Assembly (NCBI GenBank): GCA_020051695.1
Contig: JAGVQM010000016.1
Coordinates: 1-64,000 of the forward strand
DNA length: 64,000 bases
Direction: 5' to 3'
Source: Candidatus Zixiibacteriota bacterium
GTDB lineage: Bacteria > Zixibacteria > MSB-5A5 > WJJR01 > JAJRUJ01
The translations under genes and the position numbers were made by a program. This document shows, piece by piece, positions 17,365 to 26,760 of this stretch (position 1 is the first letter of the stretch; each line of letters opens with the position of its first letter). The notes under the pieces are model-generated. The model had not been told where the DNA came from. It made no database searches and saw only the letters and a list, made by a program, of their open reading frames with translations.

Positions 17365-19599
17365 CTACACGCCCAGGATTTCGAAATTGGCGTAGCGCGC
17401 GATGATGGTCTTGACCGCGCCGCTTTTGAACGCCACTTCGCAACGCAACGATTCTCCATACCCGGCAATCGATTCGATCAGGCCTTCGCCGAATTTGGGA
17501 TGCAGTACGCGCATGCCCGCCTGCAAAATCGAAGTCACGTCGTTCATCCCGCCGGGGACCGGGGTCGGCCGCAGATCTGCCTCCCAACTATCGGCTGCGC
17601 GCTGGGTCGTACGCCGCACAATCCGCTTGCGCTCATAGGATAAACCACCCGGCCCCAACCGGTCATAACCGATATGATTTTCCACGGCATACGAATCTTC
17701 CGGCAGTTCCTCCAAGAAACGAGATTTCATATTTACCGACTCTCCAAACCTCCGCCGCGTGCGGGCATACGTCAGACTCAGCCGCTCTTTGGCTCGCGTC
17801 GCGCCGACATAAAACAACCGCCGTTCCTCGGCCAGTTTTTCGGGGTCGTCCATCGCCTGGGACAGGGGAAACAACCCCTCCTCCAGCCCGGCGATAAACA
17901 CGACCGGGAACTCCAAACCCTTGGCCGAATGCAGGGTCATCAGCGTGACCGCATCGGTGTCCGGGTCCCAGCGGTCGATGTCGGTGATCAGCGCGACTTC
18001 CGCCAAAAATTCCTCCAGCCCGGCCTCGGGGTGGATCATCGCATATTCGGCCGCGCCCGCCACGAGTTCATCCACGTTTTCGATGCGGGTCTGGGCTTGC
18101 GCGGGGTCTTCCGCTGAGAGTTCCTCCTTGATCCCGATCCGCTCGACCAGTAACCGCATCCAATCGCCGAGGTTTTTCTGAGCTTTGGCTTCGCGCAATT
18201 CATCGATAAGCGCCGCGAATTTGGCTACCTTGGCCGCCACGCGCGGCCCGACGATATTTTCCACTGCGGCAATGTCGGCCAGGAATTCGAGGGCCGGGCG
18301 CCCGGCTGCTGCTGCCGCCTGTTCGAGCTTGGTCTGGGTGGTACTGCCCAGCCCGCGCTTGGGATAGTTGATGACCCGGCGCACGGCAACAATATCGCGA
18401 GGGTTGAGGACTAGGATCGCATAGGCCAGGACGTCCTTAACCTCTTTACGCTGGAAAAACTTGACCCCGCCGACTAGCACATACGGCAGTGAAAAGCGGC
18501 GCATGGCCTCCTCGAATGAGCGCGACTGGGCGTTGGTGCGATACAAGATTGCGCAATCGCTTAAATTATACTGCCCGGCCTCACGCAACGATTTGATCCG
18601 GCCGGTGATCAGGTCGGCCTCCGCGGTATCGGATTCGGCCAGGATGACATTGATCGTCTCCCCGGCCGGGCGATTGGTCCAGAGTTTTTTATCCTTGCGC
18701 CGGTAATTGCCGCAAACCACGGCATACGCGGCATCGAGGATATTCGGCGTCGAACGATAGTTTTGCTCCAGCACCACGACCCGGGCGTTGGGATAATCGG
18801 TTTCGAATTCAAGGATATTACGGATATCCGCCCCCCGCCAGGTGTAAATCGACTGGTCGTCATCCCCCACCACGCATAGGTTCCCCTGCGGGTCGGAAAG
18901 TTCCTTGACCAGCCGGTACTGTGCAAAATTAGTGTCCTGATATTCATCGACCATGACATAAACAAAGCGCTGTTGATAATATTCGCGGACGTCGGCAACG
19001 GTCTCCAAAAGCCGCACGGTCTGCAGGATCAGATCGTCAAAATCCAGCGCACCGACCTCGCGCAGCGTTTTTTGATATTCCTCATAGATGCGCGCGGTCT
19101 CCCTGCTGAAATAATCGAAACAGGTTTTGGCATAGTCGGCGGGGTCCAGCAGGCGGTCTTTGGCCGAGGAAATTTTGCCGGCGACCGCGCCAGGGGTGAA
19201 TTGTTTAGCCGGTAAACCCAGATGAGCGACAACTTTTTTGATGACCTGGTGCGAATCCTGCTGGTCATAGATGCTGAAATCGCGGGGATACCCCAGCCGG
19301 TCGGCGTGACGGCGGAGGACCCGCGCACACAGGGAATGGAAAGTCGAGACCGTCAAATCATCAAAACGCCCGCCCAGCAGTTCCTCTACCCGGTGTTTCA
19401 TCTCCCCGGCGGCTTTATTGGTGAAGGTGACCGCCAGTACATTGGCCGGCCGTACTCCGCAGTCGCGGATAAGGTGAGTAATCCGGTAAGTAATGGCCCG
19501 GGTTTTGCCCGAACCGGCGCCGGCCAGGATCAACAGCGGGCCGTCAATGGTCTGCACTGCTTCTCGTTGCGGGTCGTTGAGGTCCTTCTCCAGATCCAA
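17365..19599 (-). CDS. pcrA: ATP-dependent DNA helicase PcrA/UvrD
   Basis: 744 residues from the TTG at 19599, typical length. It is a 3'-5' SF1A helicase for excision repair, replication of blocked forks and recombination control. Motifs: Q-motif LNDPQREAV, Walker A AGAGSGKT (26-33), DEYQDTN, GDDDQSIYTWRGAD, YRTNAQSR, TLHSAKGLEFPVVF and the VGATRAKERL region. The C-terminus (GMRVLHPKFGEGLI...GYGESLRCEVAF) is the Tudor-like domain of PcrA that contacts RNA polymerase. The TTG start is supported by AAAGGAG seven bases upstream and by a promoter whose -10 box covers the next ATG upstream. Confidence 0.96.
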   Translation of the reverse strand: MDLEKDLNDPQREAVQTIDGPLLILAGAGSGKTRAITYRITHLIRDCGVRPANVLAVTFTNKAAGEMKHRVEELLGGRFDDLTVSTFHSLCARVLRRHADRLGYPRDFSIYDQQDSHQVIKKVVAHLGLPAKQFTPGAVAGKISSAKDRLLDPADYAKTCFDYFSRETARIYEEYQKTLREVGALDFDDLILQTVRLLETVADVREYYQQRFVYVMVDEYQDTNFAQYRLVKELSDPQGNLCVVGDDDQSIYTWRGADIRNILEFETDYPNARVVVLEQNYRSTPNILDAAYAVVCGNYRRKDKKLWTNRPAGETINVILAESDTAEADLITGRIKSLREAGQYNLSDCAILYRTNAQSRSFEEAMRRFSLPYVLVGGVKFFQRKEVKDVLAYAILVLNPRDIVAVRRVINYPKRGLGSTTQTKLEQAAAAAGRPALEFLADIAAVENIVGPRVAAKVAKFAALIDELREAKAQKNLGDWMRLLVERIGIKEELSAEDPAQAQTRIENVDELVAGAAEYAMIHPEAGLEEFLAEVALITDIDRWDPDTDAVTLMTLHSAKGLEFPVVFIAGLEEGLFPLSQAMDDPEKLAEERRLFYVGATRAKERLSLTYARTRRRFGESVNMKSRFLEELPEDSYAVENHIGYDRLGPGGLSYERKRIVRRTTQRAADSWEADLRPTPVPGGMNDVTSILQAGMRVLHPKFGEGLIESIAGYGESLRCEVAFKSGAVKTIIARYANFEILGV

Positions 19600-19606
19600 G
19601 TGGTCG

Positions 19607-19613
19607 CTCCTTT
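19607..19613 (-). promoter_or_regulatory. Ribosome binding site deciding the TTG start of pcrA
   Basis: AAAGGAG on the minus strand sits seven bases before TTG 19599. The ATG at 19632 overlaps the -10 box and has no such site. Confidence 0.75.
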
Positions 19614-19630
19614 CGGTCTCAAACGCGCCC

Positions 19631-19659
19631 ATTATACGGCATCGGCTCGCGGCGGGCAA
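19631..19659 (-). promoter_or_regulatory. Promoter of pcrA
   Basis: Minus strand TTGCCC (19659-19654), a 17-base spacer and TATAAT (19636-19631). The start near 19624 leaves about 25 bases of leader before the TTG codon. Confidence 0.7.
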
Positions 19660-19869
19660 GCCGGGAGACCACCGTGACGCAAATATGTGGCACTGACGGA
19701 GGGAAGATACGCCGGTGCAAAACGCCGATAGAATACCTGACGGCATTTTGTCGGGACGGTGACGGCATAGGTGGACTAACCCCGCATAAAATTGAAAAAA
19801 ACGGCCTTCCCGAAGGCACGGGATGCGAATTATGTTGCACGCCGGCTCGTCAGACCGAATAATTGACTG

Positions 19870-21102
19870 ATGAAACCGCGCGACAACCAGGTGGCGGACA
19901 ATATGTCAACCCCGGCACAGCCATTTGCCCCCTTATCGACCTCGCTGCTCGGCGATACGGCGGTCTGGCGGCAGGAGAAAGTGGTGTGGGATGCCTGGTG
20001 CGCCCAGGCGCCGCAACCATCTTTTTTCTGCACCACCGACTGGTTGGAAACCTGGTGGAATACCTACGGCACTGCGGTCGAACCATGGATCCTGCGGATT
20101 CACCGCGGTGAGGCCACGATCGGCTACGCGCCGCTGATGCGGGTTATTCGCCGCCCATTGCCGGGAATGAACGTCCGCTCCATCGAATTTATCGGCACCG
20201 GGGAACGGGTTTGCCCGGAATACCTCGATGTTATCGCCGCGCCGGGCGAACACCTGACCGTCCGGCGGGCCGTCCGCGATTTCCTGGCCGACAACCGTGA
20301 TGAATGGGACCGGTTGTGGTTGACCGACGGCCTGGCCGGTGATTCGCTGGCGGATTATATCGTGCAAAACCACTCCGACTGGCCGGCGCGCCACCTGATT
20401 GCGGATCATATCTGCCCTTATATCCAATTGGCCGGGACCTGGGATTTGGTACTGGCCGGTTTCGGCCAACACATGCGGCGCAAAGTCAGACAGATTGCCC
20501 ATCGTATCGAACGCGAGCAATCCCCGGTCTGGCGGGTGTATACCCCGAATGACGATCCCCGGCAGGCCGTGGCTCTGATGACCGACTTGCATACCCGCGC
20601 CCGGCAATTGAAAGGCGAAGCGGGGAATTTTGTCGATCCGGTCTACCAGCAATTGCATACCGCGTTAATCCGCCGCACCGCCGAGACGGGACAAATATAT
20701 CTGGGATTTCTGGAATTGGCGGGTGCGCCGGCGGCATTTTTCTACGGGTTCCTCTGTGGGAACACTTTTTTCAATTATCAAACCGGATATAACCCGGAAT
20801 TTTTCCGTTATCGCCCCGGCTGGTACGCACTGGGACGGATGATCCAGGACCTGATCGGCCGTGGGTGCGAACGCGTTGATTTCCTGCGGGGGGACCACGA
20901 CTACAAATGGCACTGGGCGAGCGGCTGGCAGGAGACGGTGACCGGCGCAGTGTTTTCCGCCGGGGTGGCCGGACGGCTGAATAACTGGCTGCATCGGACC
21001 CGCCAGCTGGTGAGCGATTCTCTGAATTCCCATGGCGAGCCGCCCGATTTTGTCCGTGAACGGCTGAACAAATTCAACAAACCGGCGCCCGAAGAATCAT
21101 AA
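19870..21102 (+). CDS. GNAT-like acyltransferase of the BcsL/CelD family (glycan locus)
   Basis: 410 residues. The pattern resembles the CelD/BcsL-type acetyltransferase family: FFCTTDWLETWWNTYG near residues 50-65, APLMRV, MRRKVRQIAHRIER in the middle, and a second GNAT-like half (GQIYLGFLELAGAPAAFFYGF, YNPEFFRYRPGWYALGRMIQD, DFLRGDHDYKWHWA). Such proteins accompany exopolysaccharide gene sets and are thought to acylate the polymer or a precursor. No signal peptide is seen, so it is cytoplasmic. It is followed by the SGNH protein after six bases, suggesting co-transcription. The start could be ATG 19903, which has a better upstream AGGTGG. Confidence 0.8.
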   Translation: MKPRDNQVADNMSTPAQPFAPLSTSLLGDTAVWRQEKVVWDAWCAQAPQPSFFCTTDWLETWWNTYGTAVEPWILRIHRGEATIGYAPLMRVIRRPLPGMNVRSIEFIGTGERVCPEYLDVIAAPGEHLTVRRAVRDFLADNRDEWDRLWLTDGLAGDSLADYIVQNHSDWPARHLIADHICPYIQLAGTWDLVLAGFGQHMRRKVRQIAHRIEREQSPVWRVYTPNDDPRQAVALMTDLHTRARQLKGEAGNFVDPVYQQLHTALIRRTAETGQIYLGFLELAGAPAAFFYGFLCGNTFFNYQTGYNPEFFRYRPGWYALGRMIQDLIGRGCERVDFLRGDHDYKWHWASGWQETVTGAVFSAGVAGRLNNWLHRTRQLVSDSLNSHGEPPDFVRERLNKFNKPAPEES

Positions 21103-21108
21103 CCCGCT

Positions 21109-22353
21109 ATGACCACCAACCACACAACCGAAACGAAGGAGCCCGGACCACGGCGGCGGCGCTGGAAAATCGCCGATTCCGGGCTGGCGCTGGCCTATCT
21201 GGCGCTGCTGGTGCATGTGTCGCTCGGGTTTTACACAACTGACCCGCGGAGCGGCACCATGGTCAAGGCGTTGATCTGGGGCGCGCGGATCGGCGTGCCC
21301 CTTGCAGGGTTTGGCCTCCTGTGGTTGTATTATGCACTGCGGACCGGCCGGGTCCCCCTGTCCGCTCTGGCGCTTTTAATCGGCAGCGCCGTGCTGGTGT
21401 GTCTCGTGGCTTATCCGGTGGCATCTTACATCTACTACGGGAAATCATTCAGCCGCAACATCGACGATTACCACCCGTTTTTACAGCTTGCTCCGCGTCC
21501 TTATCAGGCTAGGGATAACGATCCGGCACGGAGTTACCGCATCTTCTGTCTGGGCGGGTCGACCACGGAATTTACTGATAGAAACCACCGGGGCTGGCCC
21601 GACCGACTGGAACAGCTCCTGCGCCGCGACTCGACGGACCGCAGCATCGAGGTGCATAACCTCGGGCGCCAGTGGTACACCAGTGAGCATACCCTGATCA
21701 ATTACGCGGTCAACCTGCGCCAATATCGCCCGCACGTGCTGATTGTCATGCATGCGATCAACGACCTGTTGGTCAACGCCGATTTCTGTTACTATAGTTT
21801 CGGTCGCTTCGCCCCCGATTACCGGCATTTTCTCGGCGCGGCATACCGCCTGATTGAACGCCCCACGCTCTGGGAAACAGTGACGTCGGTCTGGCACAAA
21901 ATGTGGTATTTCCCCCCGCGCGAGGTGATCGACACTGATGAATTCCCGGGATTGGCATCTTTTGACCGGAACCTGCGGACGCTGATTACGCTGGCGCGCG
22001 CCGACAGCGTGCAGGTCGTGCTGCTGACCCAGCCCCACCTGTTCAAGGAAACGATGACCCCCGAGGAGGACGCGGCGCTGGTGATGCTGCATGTCGAGGC
22101 AGTCGGCCCGGACAAGGAATGGCACCGGTCAACCGGTCTGCGCGGGATGCAGCGCTATAACGACGCGGTGCGGCGTGTGGCTCGGGAGGAACAAGTCCCC
22201 CTCATCGACCTTGAACAAGCTGTCCCGAAAACACTGGAATATTTAAGTGATGATGTGCATTACCGCGAACAGACGTATGATTTAATCGCCGAATTCCTAA
22301 CTGCAGAATTGAAAAAAATCGGCATCCCGCCCGTGGCGGCATGCATACCCTAA
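21109..22353 (+). CDS. Membrane-anchored SGNH/GDSL hydrolase
   Basis: 414 residues. Three hydrophobic segments (about 25-42, 55-75 and 82-110) precede an extracytoplasmic SGNH domain. Block I is CLGGSTTEF (Ser near 150), block II HNLGRQW, block III HAINDL and block V DDVHY (Asp-His near 382-385), so the catalytic set is complete. Such proteins in glycan loci usually add or remove O-acetyl groups, which fits the upstream BcsL-type gene. The TAA stop overlaps the stop codon of the convergent DUF5989 gene by two bases. Confidence 0.82.
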   Translation: MTTNHTTETKEPGPRRRRWKIADSGLALAYLALLVHVSLGFYTTDPRSGTMVKALIWGARIGVPLAGFGLLWLYYALRTGRVPLSALALLIGSAVLVCLVAYPVASYIYYGKSFSRNIDDYHPFLQLAPRPYQARDNDPARSYRIFCLGGSTTEFTDRNHRGWPDRLEQLLRRDSTDRSIEVHNLGRQWYTSEHTLINYAVNLRQYRPHVLIVMHAINDLLVNADFCYYSFGRFAPDYRHFLGAAYRLIERPTLWETVTSVWHKMWYFPPREVIDTDEFPGLASFDRNLRTLITLARADSVQVVLLTQPHLFKETMTPEEDAALVMLHVEAVGPDKEWHRSTGLRGMQRYNDAVRRVAREEQVPLIDLEQAVPKTLEYLSDDVHYREQTYDLIAEFLTAELKKIGIPPVAACIP

Positions 22354-22508
22354 AAGAGCGTGTAGATCAGCGGGGCCAAAGCGGAAGTCTGTGACAGGAC
22401 AATCAAGGCCCCGAACAGGACCAGCAACACCATGATCGGCGCCAGCCACCATTTTTTGCGGGCGCGCAAGAACGCCCATAATTCGGAGAAGATGGAGAGT
22501 TTCGACAT
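22350..22508 (-). CDS. DUF5989 family small membrane protein
   Basis: 52 residues: a charged amphipathic N-terminus with ELWAFLRARKKWWLAPI, one transmembrane helix, and the ending LAPLIYTLF. This matches the DUF5989 pattern closely. In many genomes this family sits beside a carbamoyltransferase and SxtJ, as here. The function is not known; a role in anchoring or regulating the transferase at the membrane is a guess. The ribosome binding site is weak. A 111-base gap with palindromes separates it from SxtJ. Its stop overlaps that of the SGNH gene on the other strand. Confidence 0.85.
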   Translation of the reverse strand: MSKLSIFSELWAFLRARKKWWLAPIMVLLVLFGALIVLSQTSALAPLIYTLF

Positions 22509-22552
22509 TTGTTGATCGCCCGTCTTCCTGATTATTACCTGCTGTAGTACGT

Positions 22553-22607
22553 ATATCGGCCGATATTAATTGGTTTCACTGGTTTTTACGTGGGCAAAAC
22601 ACGTAAA
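22553..22607. promoter_or_regulatory. Perfect palindrome and hairpin between SxtJ and DUF5989 genes
   Basis: ATATCGGCCGATAT (22553-22566) is a perfect 14-base palindrome, suited to a dimeric repressor. TTTACGTG (22585-22592) pairs with CACGTAAA (22600-22607) over a 7-base loop. Neither is followed by a long T-run on the minus strand. They may set the expression of the small gene apart from the two upstream genes. Confidence 0.45.
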
Positions 22608-22619
22608 TTGTTGGACACG

Positions 22620-23036
22620 TTAAAATTGCATCTCGGTTTTCTGTTTGTCGTAAGGGGCCGCCTCGCGGCGATTCCACTGGCTGGAGGTACCCGGCTTACC
22701 CCGCAAAGACAAAAACTGCTTGCCGAACAACCGGCCAAAAACGCCCACTGAAGTAAATACCAGAAAAAAGAAAAAAAACAAAATGACGCGGGTCATCAAC
22801 CAGCCCATCATGACCGCAAAAGTCATCCAGATTTTCTGGAGCGGTTTCAGCACAGCGGGAACGGTCAAACCCAGGAACACCAGCAGCGCACCGGCGCCCA
22901 TGAAATAGGGAAAGACGGGCTTGGCGAACCACCACAAAACACCGCCGACAATTGCCAGCGCACCCCCCACGGTCAGCCCGAAATTGCGCAGGTCTTTGCG
23001 GGTGCTTTTGATATTTCTGATATCATCGAGCAGCAT
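22620..23036 (-). CDS. SxtJ family membrane protein
   Basis: 138 residues. It opens with a basic stretch (DDIRNIKSTRKDLRNFGLTVG) and has about four transmembrane helices, the last a run of phenylalanines (VILFFFFFLVF), then a polar tail. This is the SxtJ family, named from saxitoxin clusters and found next to carbamoyltransferases. The biochemical role is unproven. The ATG at 23036 has AGGA just upstream, and its start lies close behind the carbamoyltransferase stop, so the two are very likely translated together. Confidence 0.85.
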   Translation of the reverse strand: MLLDDIRNIKSTRKDLRNFGLTVGGALAIVGGVLWWFAKPVFPYFMGAGALLVFLGLTVPAVLKPLQKIWMTFAVMMGWLMTRVILFFFFFLVFTSVGVFGRLFGKQFLSLRGKPGTSSQWNRREAAPYDKQKTEMQF

Positions 23037-23044
23037 AACCAATC

Positions 23045-24862
23045 CTAATCCAGGGCGAATTCCTGCCGCCAGTCCGCATCATCAGTCAGCGGTTTCTGGT
23101 CGGTTTTGTCGAGCAGGCAATTGCCGAGCATGAGATAATCCATATTCGTGCGCATGAAACAGCGATAGGCATCCGCCGGAGAACAGACAATCGGTTCACC
23201 CCGGACATTAAACGATGTATTAATAATCACCCCGCAGCCATATTTCTTATCGAAAGCCGAAAGCAGGGCGTGATAGAGCGGGTTTGTCTCCTGATGAACG
23301 GTCTGCACCCGCGCCGAGTAATCGACATGGGTGATCGCCGGAATGTCCGAACGGGGAATATGCAGCTTATCCAGCCCGAAAAGCTTTGCCTGCTCCTCGG
23401 TCATGGGTATCCGGCGGTCCTGCCGGACAGCGGCGACTAGCAGCATATAGGGACTGCCACGGTCCAGATCGAAATAATCGGTGACGCGTTCGGCCAGGAC
23501 CGACGGGGCAAACGGCCGAAAACTCTCGCGAAATTTGATCTTGAGGTTCATGACCTCCTGCATTTTCGGCGAACGAGCATCGCCGATGATCGACCGCGCC
23601 CCCAGCGCCCGGGGTCCGAATTCCATTCGGCCCTGAAACCAGCCCACGACTTTTTCACCGGCGATTAAATCGGCGACAGTCTCCGGAATTTTGTCGGCCG
23701 GGATTTTGCGATAGGGAATCTCGTTCTTATCCAGATAGGCCGAAAGATCGGTATCGGAAAACTCCGGCCCGAGATAGGAACCGCGCTGGGCATCATGGAA
23801 ACCGTCGGCGGTCCGGGGATTACCGGCATACTGGTACCAGGCATGCAGCGCCGCGCCCAGCGCGCCCCCGGCATCGCCGGCGGCCGGCTGGATCCAGAGA
23901 TCATCGAAGATCCCCGAGCGCAACAACTTGCCGTTGGCCACACAATTGAGCGCCACGCCCCCGGCCAGGCAGAGATATTTTTGCCCGGTTTCCCGGTGGA
24001 TATGCCGGGCCATCCGCAGGATAACCTCCTCGGTCACCTCCTGCACCGAACGCGCAAGGTCCATCTCCTTCTGGGTCAGGGCTGATTCCGGCCGCCGCGG
24101 CGGACCGCCGAACAAGTCGTTGAATTTGTCATTGGTCATGGTCAGCCCGGCACAGTAGTTGAAATACTCCATGTTCATCACAAAGGAGCCATCCTCGCGC
24201 ACATCCAGCAGCTTGTCAAAGATCAGGTCTTTGTATTTTGGTTCGCCGTACGGCGCCAACCCCATGACTTTGTATTCTCCGGAATTGACACGGAAACCGG
24301 TATAGTAGGTGAACGCGGAATACAATAACCCCAGCGAATGCGGGAACTGAATATCGGCCAGAATGGTGACCTCATTCCCCCGCCCGACACCATAACTGCT
24401 GGTCGTCCACTCCCCCACACCGTCGACCGTTAAAAACGCGGCCTCCGGAAACGGCGAGGGAAAAAACGCCGCGGCGGCATGGGATTCATGGTGTTCGGGA
24501 AACAGGATTTTACCGTTGTAACCCAGTTCGCTGCGGATTAAATCCCTGATCCAGATTTTTTGTTTGATCCACAGCGGAATGGCCTTGATAAACGAGGAGA
24601 AGCCGCGCGGCGCATAGGCCAGGTACGTTTCCAGGATCCGTTCGAATTTCAACAGCGGCTTATCGTAAAACGTCACTAAATCGAGGTCCCGCGCCGTCAG
24701 ACCGTTATGTTCGAGGCAGAAAGTTATTGCCTGCACCGGGAAGCTGTGATCATGCTTTTTCCGGGTGAACCGTTCCTCCTGGGCCGCGGAGACGATGCGA
24801 CCGTCGGTGACCAGACAGGCCGCACTGTCGTGATAAAATGCTGAGATTCCCAGAATGTGCAT
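23045..24862 (-). CDS. Carbamoyltransferase (NodU/CmcH/TobZ family)
   Basis: 605 residues. It transfers a carbamoyl group from carbamoyl phosphate, via a carbamoyl adenylate, to a hydroxyl of a sugar or metabolite. It begins MHILGISAFYHDSAACL, the usual N-terminus. The Kae1-like half has HHESHAAAAFF and FLTVDGVGEW; the C-terminal half has WFQGRMEFGPRALGARSI and INTSFNVRGEPIVCSP, as in TobZ. The longer frame to 24904 lacks homologous sequence. It is the first of three co-directional genes with SxtJ and DUF5989. In this context it probably carbamoylates the surface glycan or its precursor. Confidence 0.95.
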   Translation of the reverse strand: MHILGISAFYHDSAACLVTDGRIVSAAQEERFTRKKHDHSFPVQAITFCLEHNGLTARDLDLVTFYDKPLLKFERILETYLAYAPRGFSSFIKAIPLWIKQKIWIRDLIRSELGYNGKILFPEHHESHAAAAFFPSPFPEAAFLTVDGVGEWTTSSYGVGRGNEVTILADIQFPHSLGLLYSAFTYYTGFRVNSGEYKVMGLAPYGEPKYKDLIFDKLLDVREDGSFVMNMEYFNYCAGLTMTNDKFNDLFGGPPRRPESALTQKEMDLARSVQEVTEEVILRMARHIHRETGQKYLCLAGGVALNCVANGKLLRSGIFDDLWIQPAAGDAGGALGAALHAWYQYAGNPRTADGFHDAQRGSYLGPEFSDTDLSAYLDKNEIPYRKIPADKIPETVADLIAGEKVVGWFQGRMEFGPRALGARSIIGDARSPKMQEVMNLKIKFRESFRPFAPSVLAERVTDYFDLDRGSPYMLLVAAVRQDRRIPMTEEQAKLFGLDKLHIPRSDIPAITHVDYSARVQTVHQETNPLYHALLSAFDKKYGCGVIINTSFNVRGEPIVCSPADAYRCFMRTNMDYLMLGNCLLDKTDQKPLTDDADWRQEFALD

Positions 24863-24912
24863 ATGTCGGTTCAGCCGGTTTTCAATCGATCCCCATTTCG
24901 GCAATATTGACT

Positions 24913-24942
24913 ATTATCGGTAACATGAGCTTCCCCGTCCAA
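24913..24942 (-). promoter_or_regulatory. Possible promoter of the carbamoyltransferase trio
   Basis: Minus strand TTGGAC (24942-24937), an 18-base spacer and GATAAT (24918-24913). Confidence 0.45.
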
Positions 24943-25225
24943 TGAAACCGGTCCGCCTGCCCTTACCGCCAAAATTCAATTTATACGCGTCGAAGGGATA
25001 GTCTGCAGTAAAAATCCGACCGGCACCGGGAGTTTCCGGGTGCCATTTGCCGCCGGCCGTTTATCCCAAAACCGGGCAAGGCGCGATTCGCCCTTGACCT
25101 GCAGGCAATCTGAGAGGAGATTCAGACATCGGGGGCGGCGCTATTCGCCAATCGGCAGGGAGGGTCTTGCCGATACTATAATGATAAGGGCGAGTACGGC
25201 CAACACGGCGGGACGCACAAGCAAA
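24943..25225. other. Divergent intergenic region before the flippase gene
   Basis: No gene is supported. It holds a hairpin (GGCACC ... GGTGCC, about 25022-25044) and a TATAAT at 25177-25182 without a good -35 box. The open frame extending back to 25040 has no family-like sequence before the flippase start. Confidence 0.4.
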
Positions 25226-26728
25226 ATGTGGGAACAGCTTAAACAACTGGGGCGGCATTCGGTCATCTACGGCATCGGCGTGATGGCCACGCAGGCGGTG
25301 GGCTTTATCCTCATCCCCATCTACACCCGCGTCCTGACCCCGGCCGACTACGGGGTGTACGAGGTCATCAACCGCTCGCTGGATGTCTTGATTATTTTTC
25401 TTGGAGTCGGTTTGCGGGTGACGGCGATCCGGTTTTATCAGGACGGCGACGATCTGCGAGTCAAAAACCGGGTCATTTCGACGGCCGTGCTGTTTATGGT
25501 GCCGCTGGGGCTGGCGGTCATTCTGGGGATGCTGGCTTTTGCCCCGTCGTGGTCGCGCCTGTTGTTCGGGGGGCTCGAGCACACTCGGCTCGTGCGCCTC
25601 GCGCTGGGCCTGGCTTTCGCGGAGTTGTGTTTTATCATCCCGGCCGCCTATATCATCGCCCGGCTGCGCTCGGTGTTGTTTATCGCAGTATCGGTCGGCA
25701 AGTTTGTCGTCGGGATACTGCTGAATATCTATTTTGTCTACTACCTGCGGCGGGGTGTCGAAGGGATTTTACTGGCCAACCTGATCAACTCCTCGGTCTT
25801 TTCGGTGATCTTACTCTATGTGACGCTCCGCGAAGTCGGTCTGGGTTTTGATCGGTCGCGGCTGTCGGGGATGCTGCGTTTTGGTTTGCCGTTCGTGCCC
25901 GGCGGTATTTTCTCTTTTATTTTGAACAGCGGCGACCGTTTTTTCCTGCTCCACTATGGCGGTGAGACGGCGGTCGGCCTGTATGCCCTCGGGTATAAGT
26001 TCGCCACGCTGATTTCCATGTTTGTCATGGGGCCGTTTGTCCAGGTCTGGGGGGCGTTGATGGTGCCGATTTCCCGCCGCGCGGACGGCCCGGAGATGCT
26101 GGCCCGGGTGTTCATTTACGTGATGTTTTTGTATACGTGGATCGGATTGGGGTTGTCGGTACTTTCCGTCGAGGTCGTGGAACTGGTGGCCGACCCGAAA
26201 TTCCAGTCCGCGCACCAGATTATCCCGCTGGTGGTCCTGGCGTATTTATTCTGGTCGACGATCAACATCGGCGATACGCCGTTTTTTGTCACCAAACGCA
26301 CGGCGATCAAACCGTTTATTTTCGGTGTGGCGGCGATAGTGAACCTGGCGCTGTACCGGCTGCTGATCCCGGTGTATGGCGGGTGGGGCGCGGCCTGGGC
26401 GACATTAATCTCCTTTGTATTTTTTGCGGTGCTCACGCGGATCGTGGCGCAAAAAGTTATGCACATCCCCTATAATAATTACCGTTTTCTCGGACTGGTG
26501 CTGACGGCAGGCGTTTTTTACGGGCTGACTCGGATTATCCCCTGGCCGTACCCAACGCCAGTGTGGAAGGCGGCATTCTGCCTGTTGTTTCCACTGGGGT
26601 TGTACGTGATCGGCTTTTTTGACCGGACGGAAAAAGATAAAATACGGGAACTGTGGCAAACGTATCTCCAGCGTGGAAAAACTGACAGCGGCACGGGACA
26701 CGAAACGCGGGCCAAAATGAGCGGCTGA
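25226..26728 (+). CDS. Polysaccharide flippase, Wzx/MATE-like
   Basis: About 500 residues from the ATG at 25226 (MWEQLKQLGRHSVIYGIGVM), the length and opening typical of Wzx-type exporters. About 12-14 hydrophobic helices are visible, with LIPIYTRVLTPADYGVYEVI at the first helix pair. It should flip undecaprenyl-linked oligosaccharide across the inner membrane. An ATG at 25181 is possible but overlaps a -10-like box. It opens the long plus-strand glycan operon and is followed by the first CapK-like gene after 32 bases. Confidence 0.9.
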   Translation: MWEQLKQLGRHSVIYGIGVMATQAVGFILIPIYTRVLTPADYGVYEVINRSLDVLIIFLGVGLRVTAIRFYQDGDDLRVKNRVISTAVLFMVPLGLAVILGMLAFAPSWSRLLFGGLEHTRLVRLALGLAFAELCFIIPAAYIIARLRSVLFIAVSVGKFVVGILLNIYFVYYLRRGVEGILLANLINSSVFSVILLYVTLREVGLGFDRSRLSGMLRFGLPFVPGGIFSFILNSGDRFFLLHYGGETAVGLYALGYKFATLISMFVMGPFVQVWGALMVPISRRADGPEMLARVFIYVMFLYTWIGLGLSVLSVEVVELVADPKFQSAHQIIPLVVLAYLFWSTINIGDTPFFVTKRTAIKPFIFGVAAIVNLALYRLLIPVYGGWGAAWATLISFVFFAVLTRIVAQKVMHIPYNNYRFLGLVLTAGVFYGLTRIIPWPYPTPVWKAAFCLLFPLGLYVIGFFDRTEKDKIRELWQTYLQRGKTDSGTGHETRAKMSG

Positions 26729-26760
26729 CGACCGGTCATACCGGTTGAGGGAGAAAACCA

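Noticed and set aside
25040-25225. Extended N-terminus of the flippase
   Set aside because: The extra 62 codons are Arg-rich without similarity to flippases, and the usual opening helix starts at the ATG at 25226.
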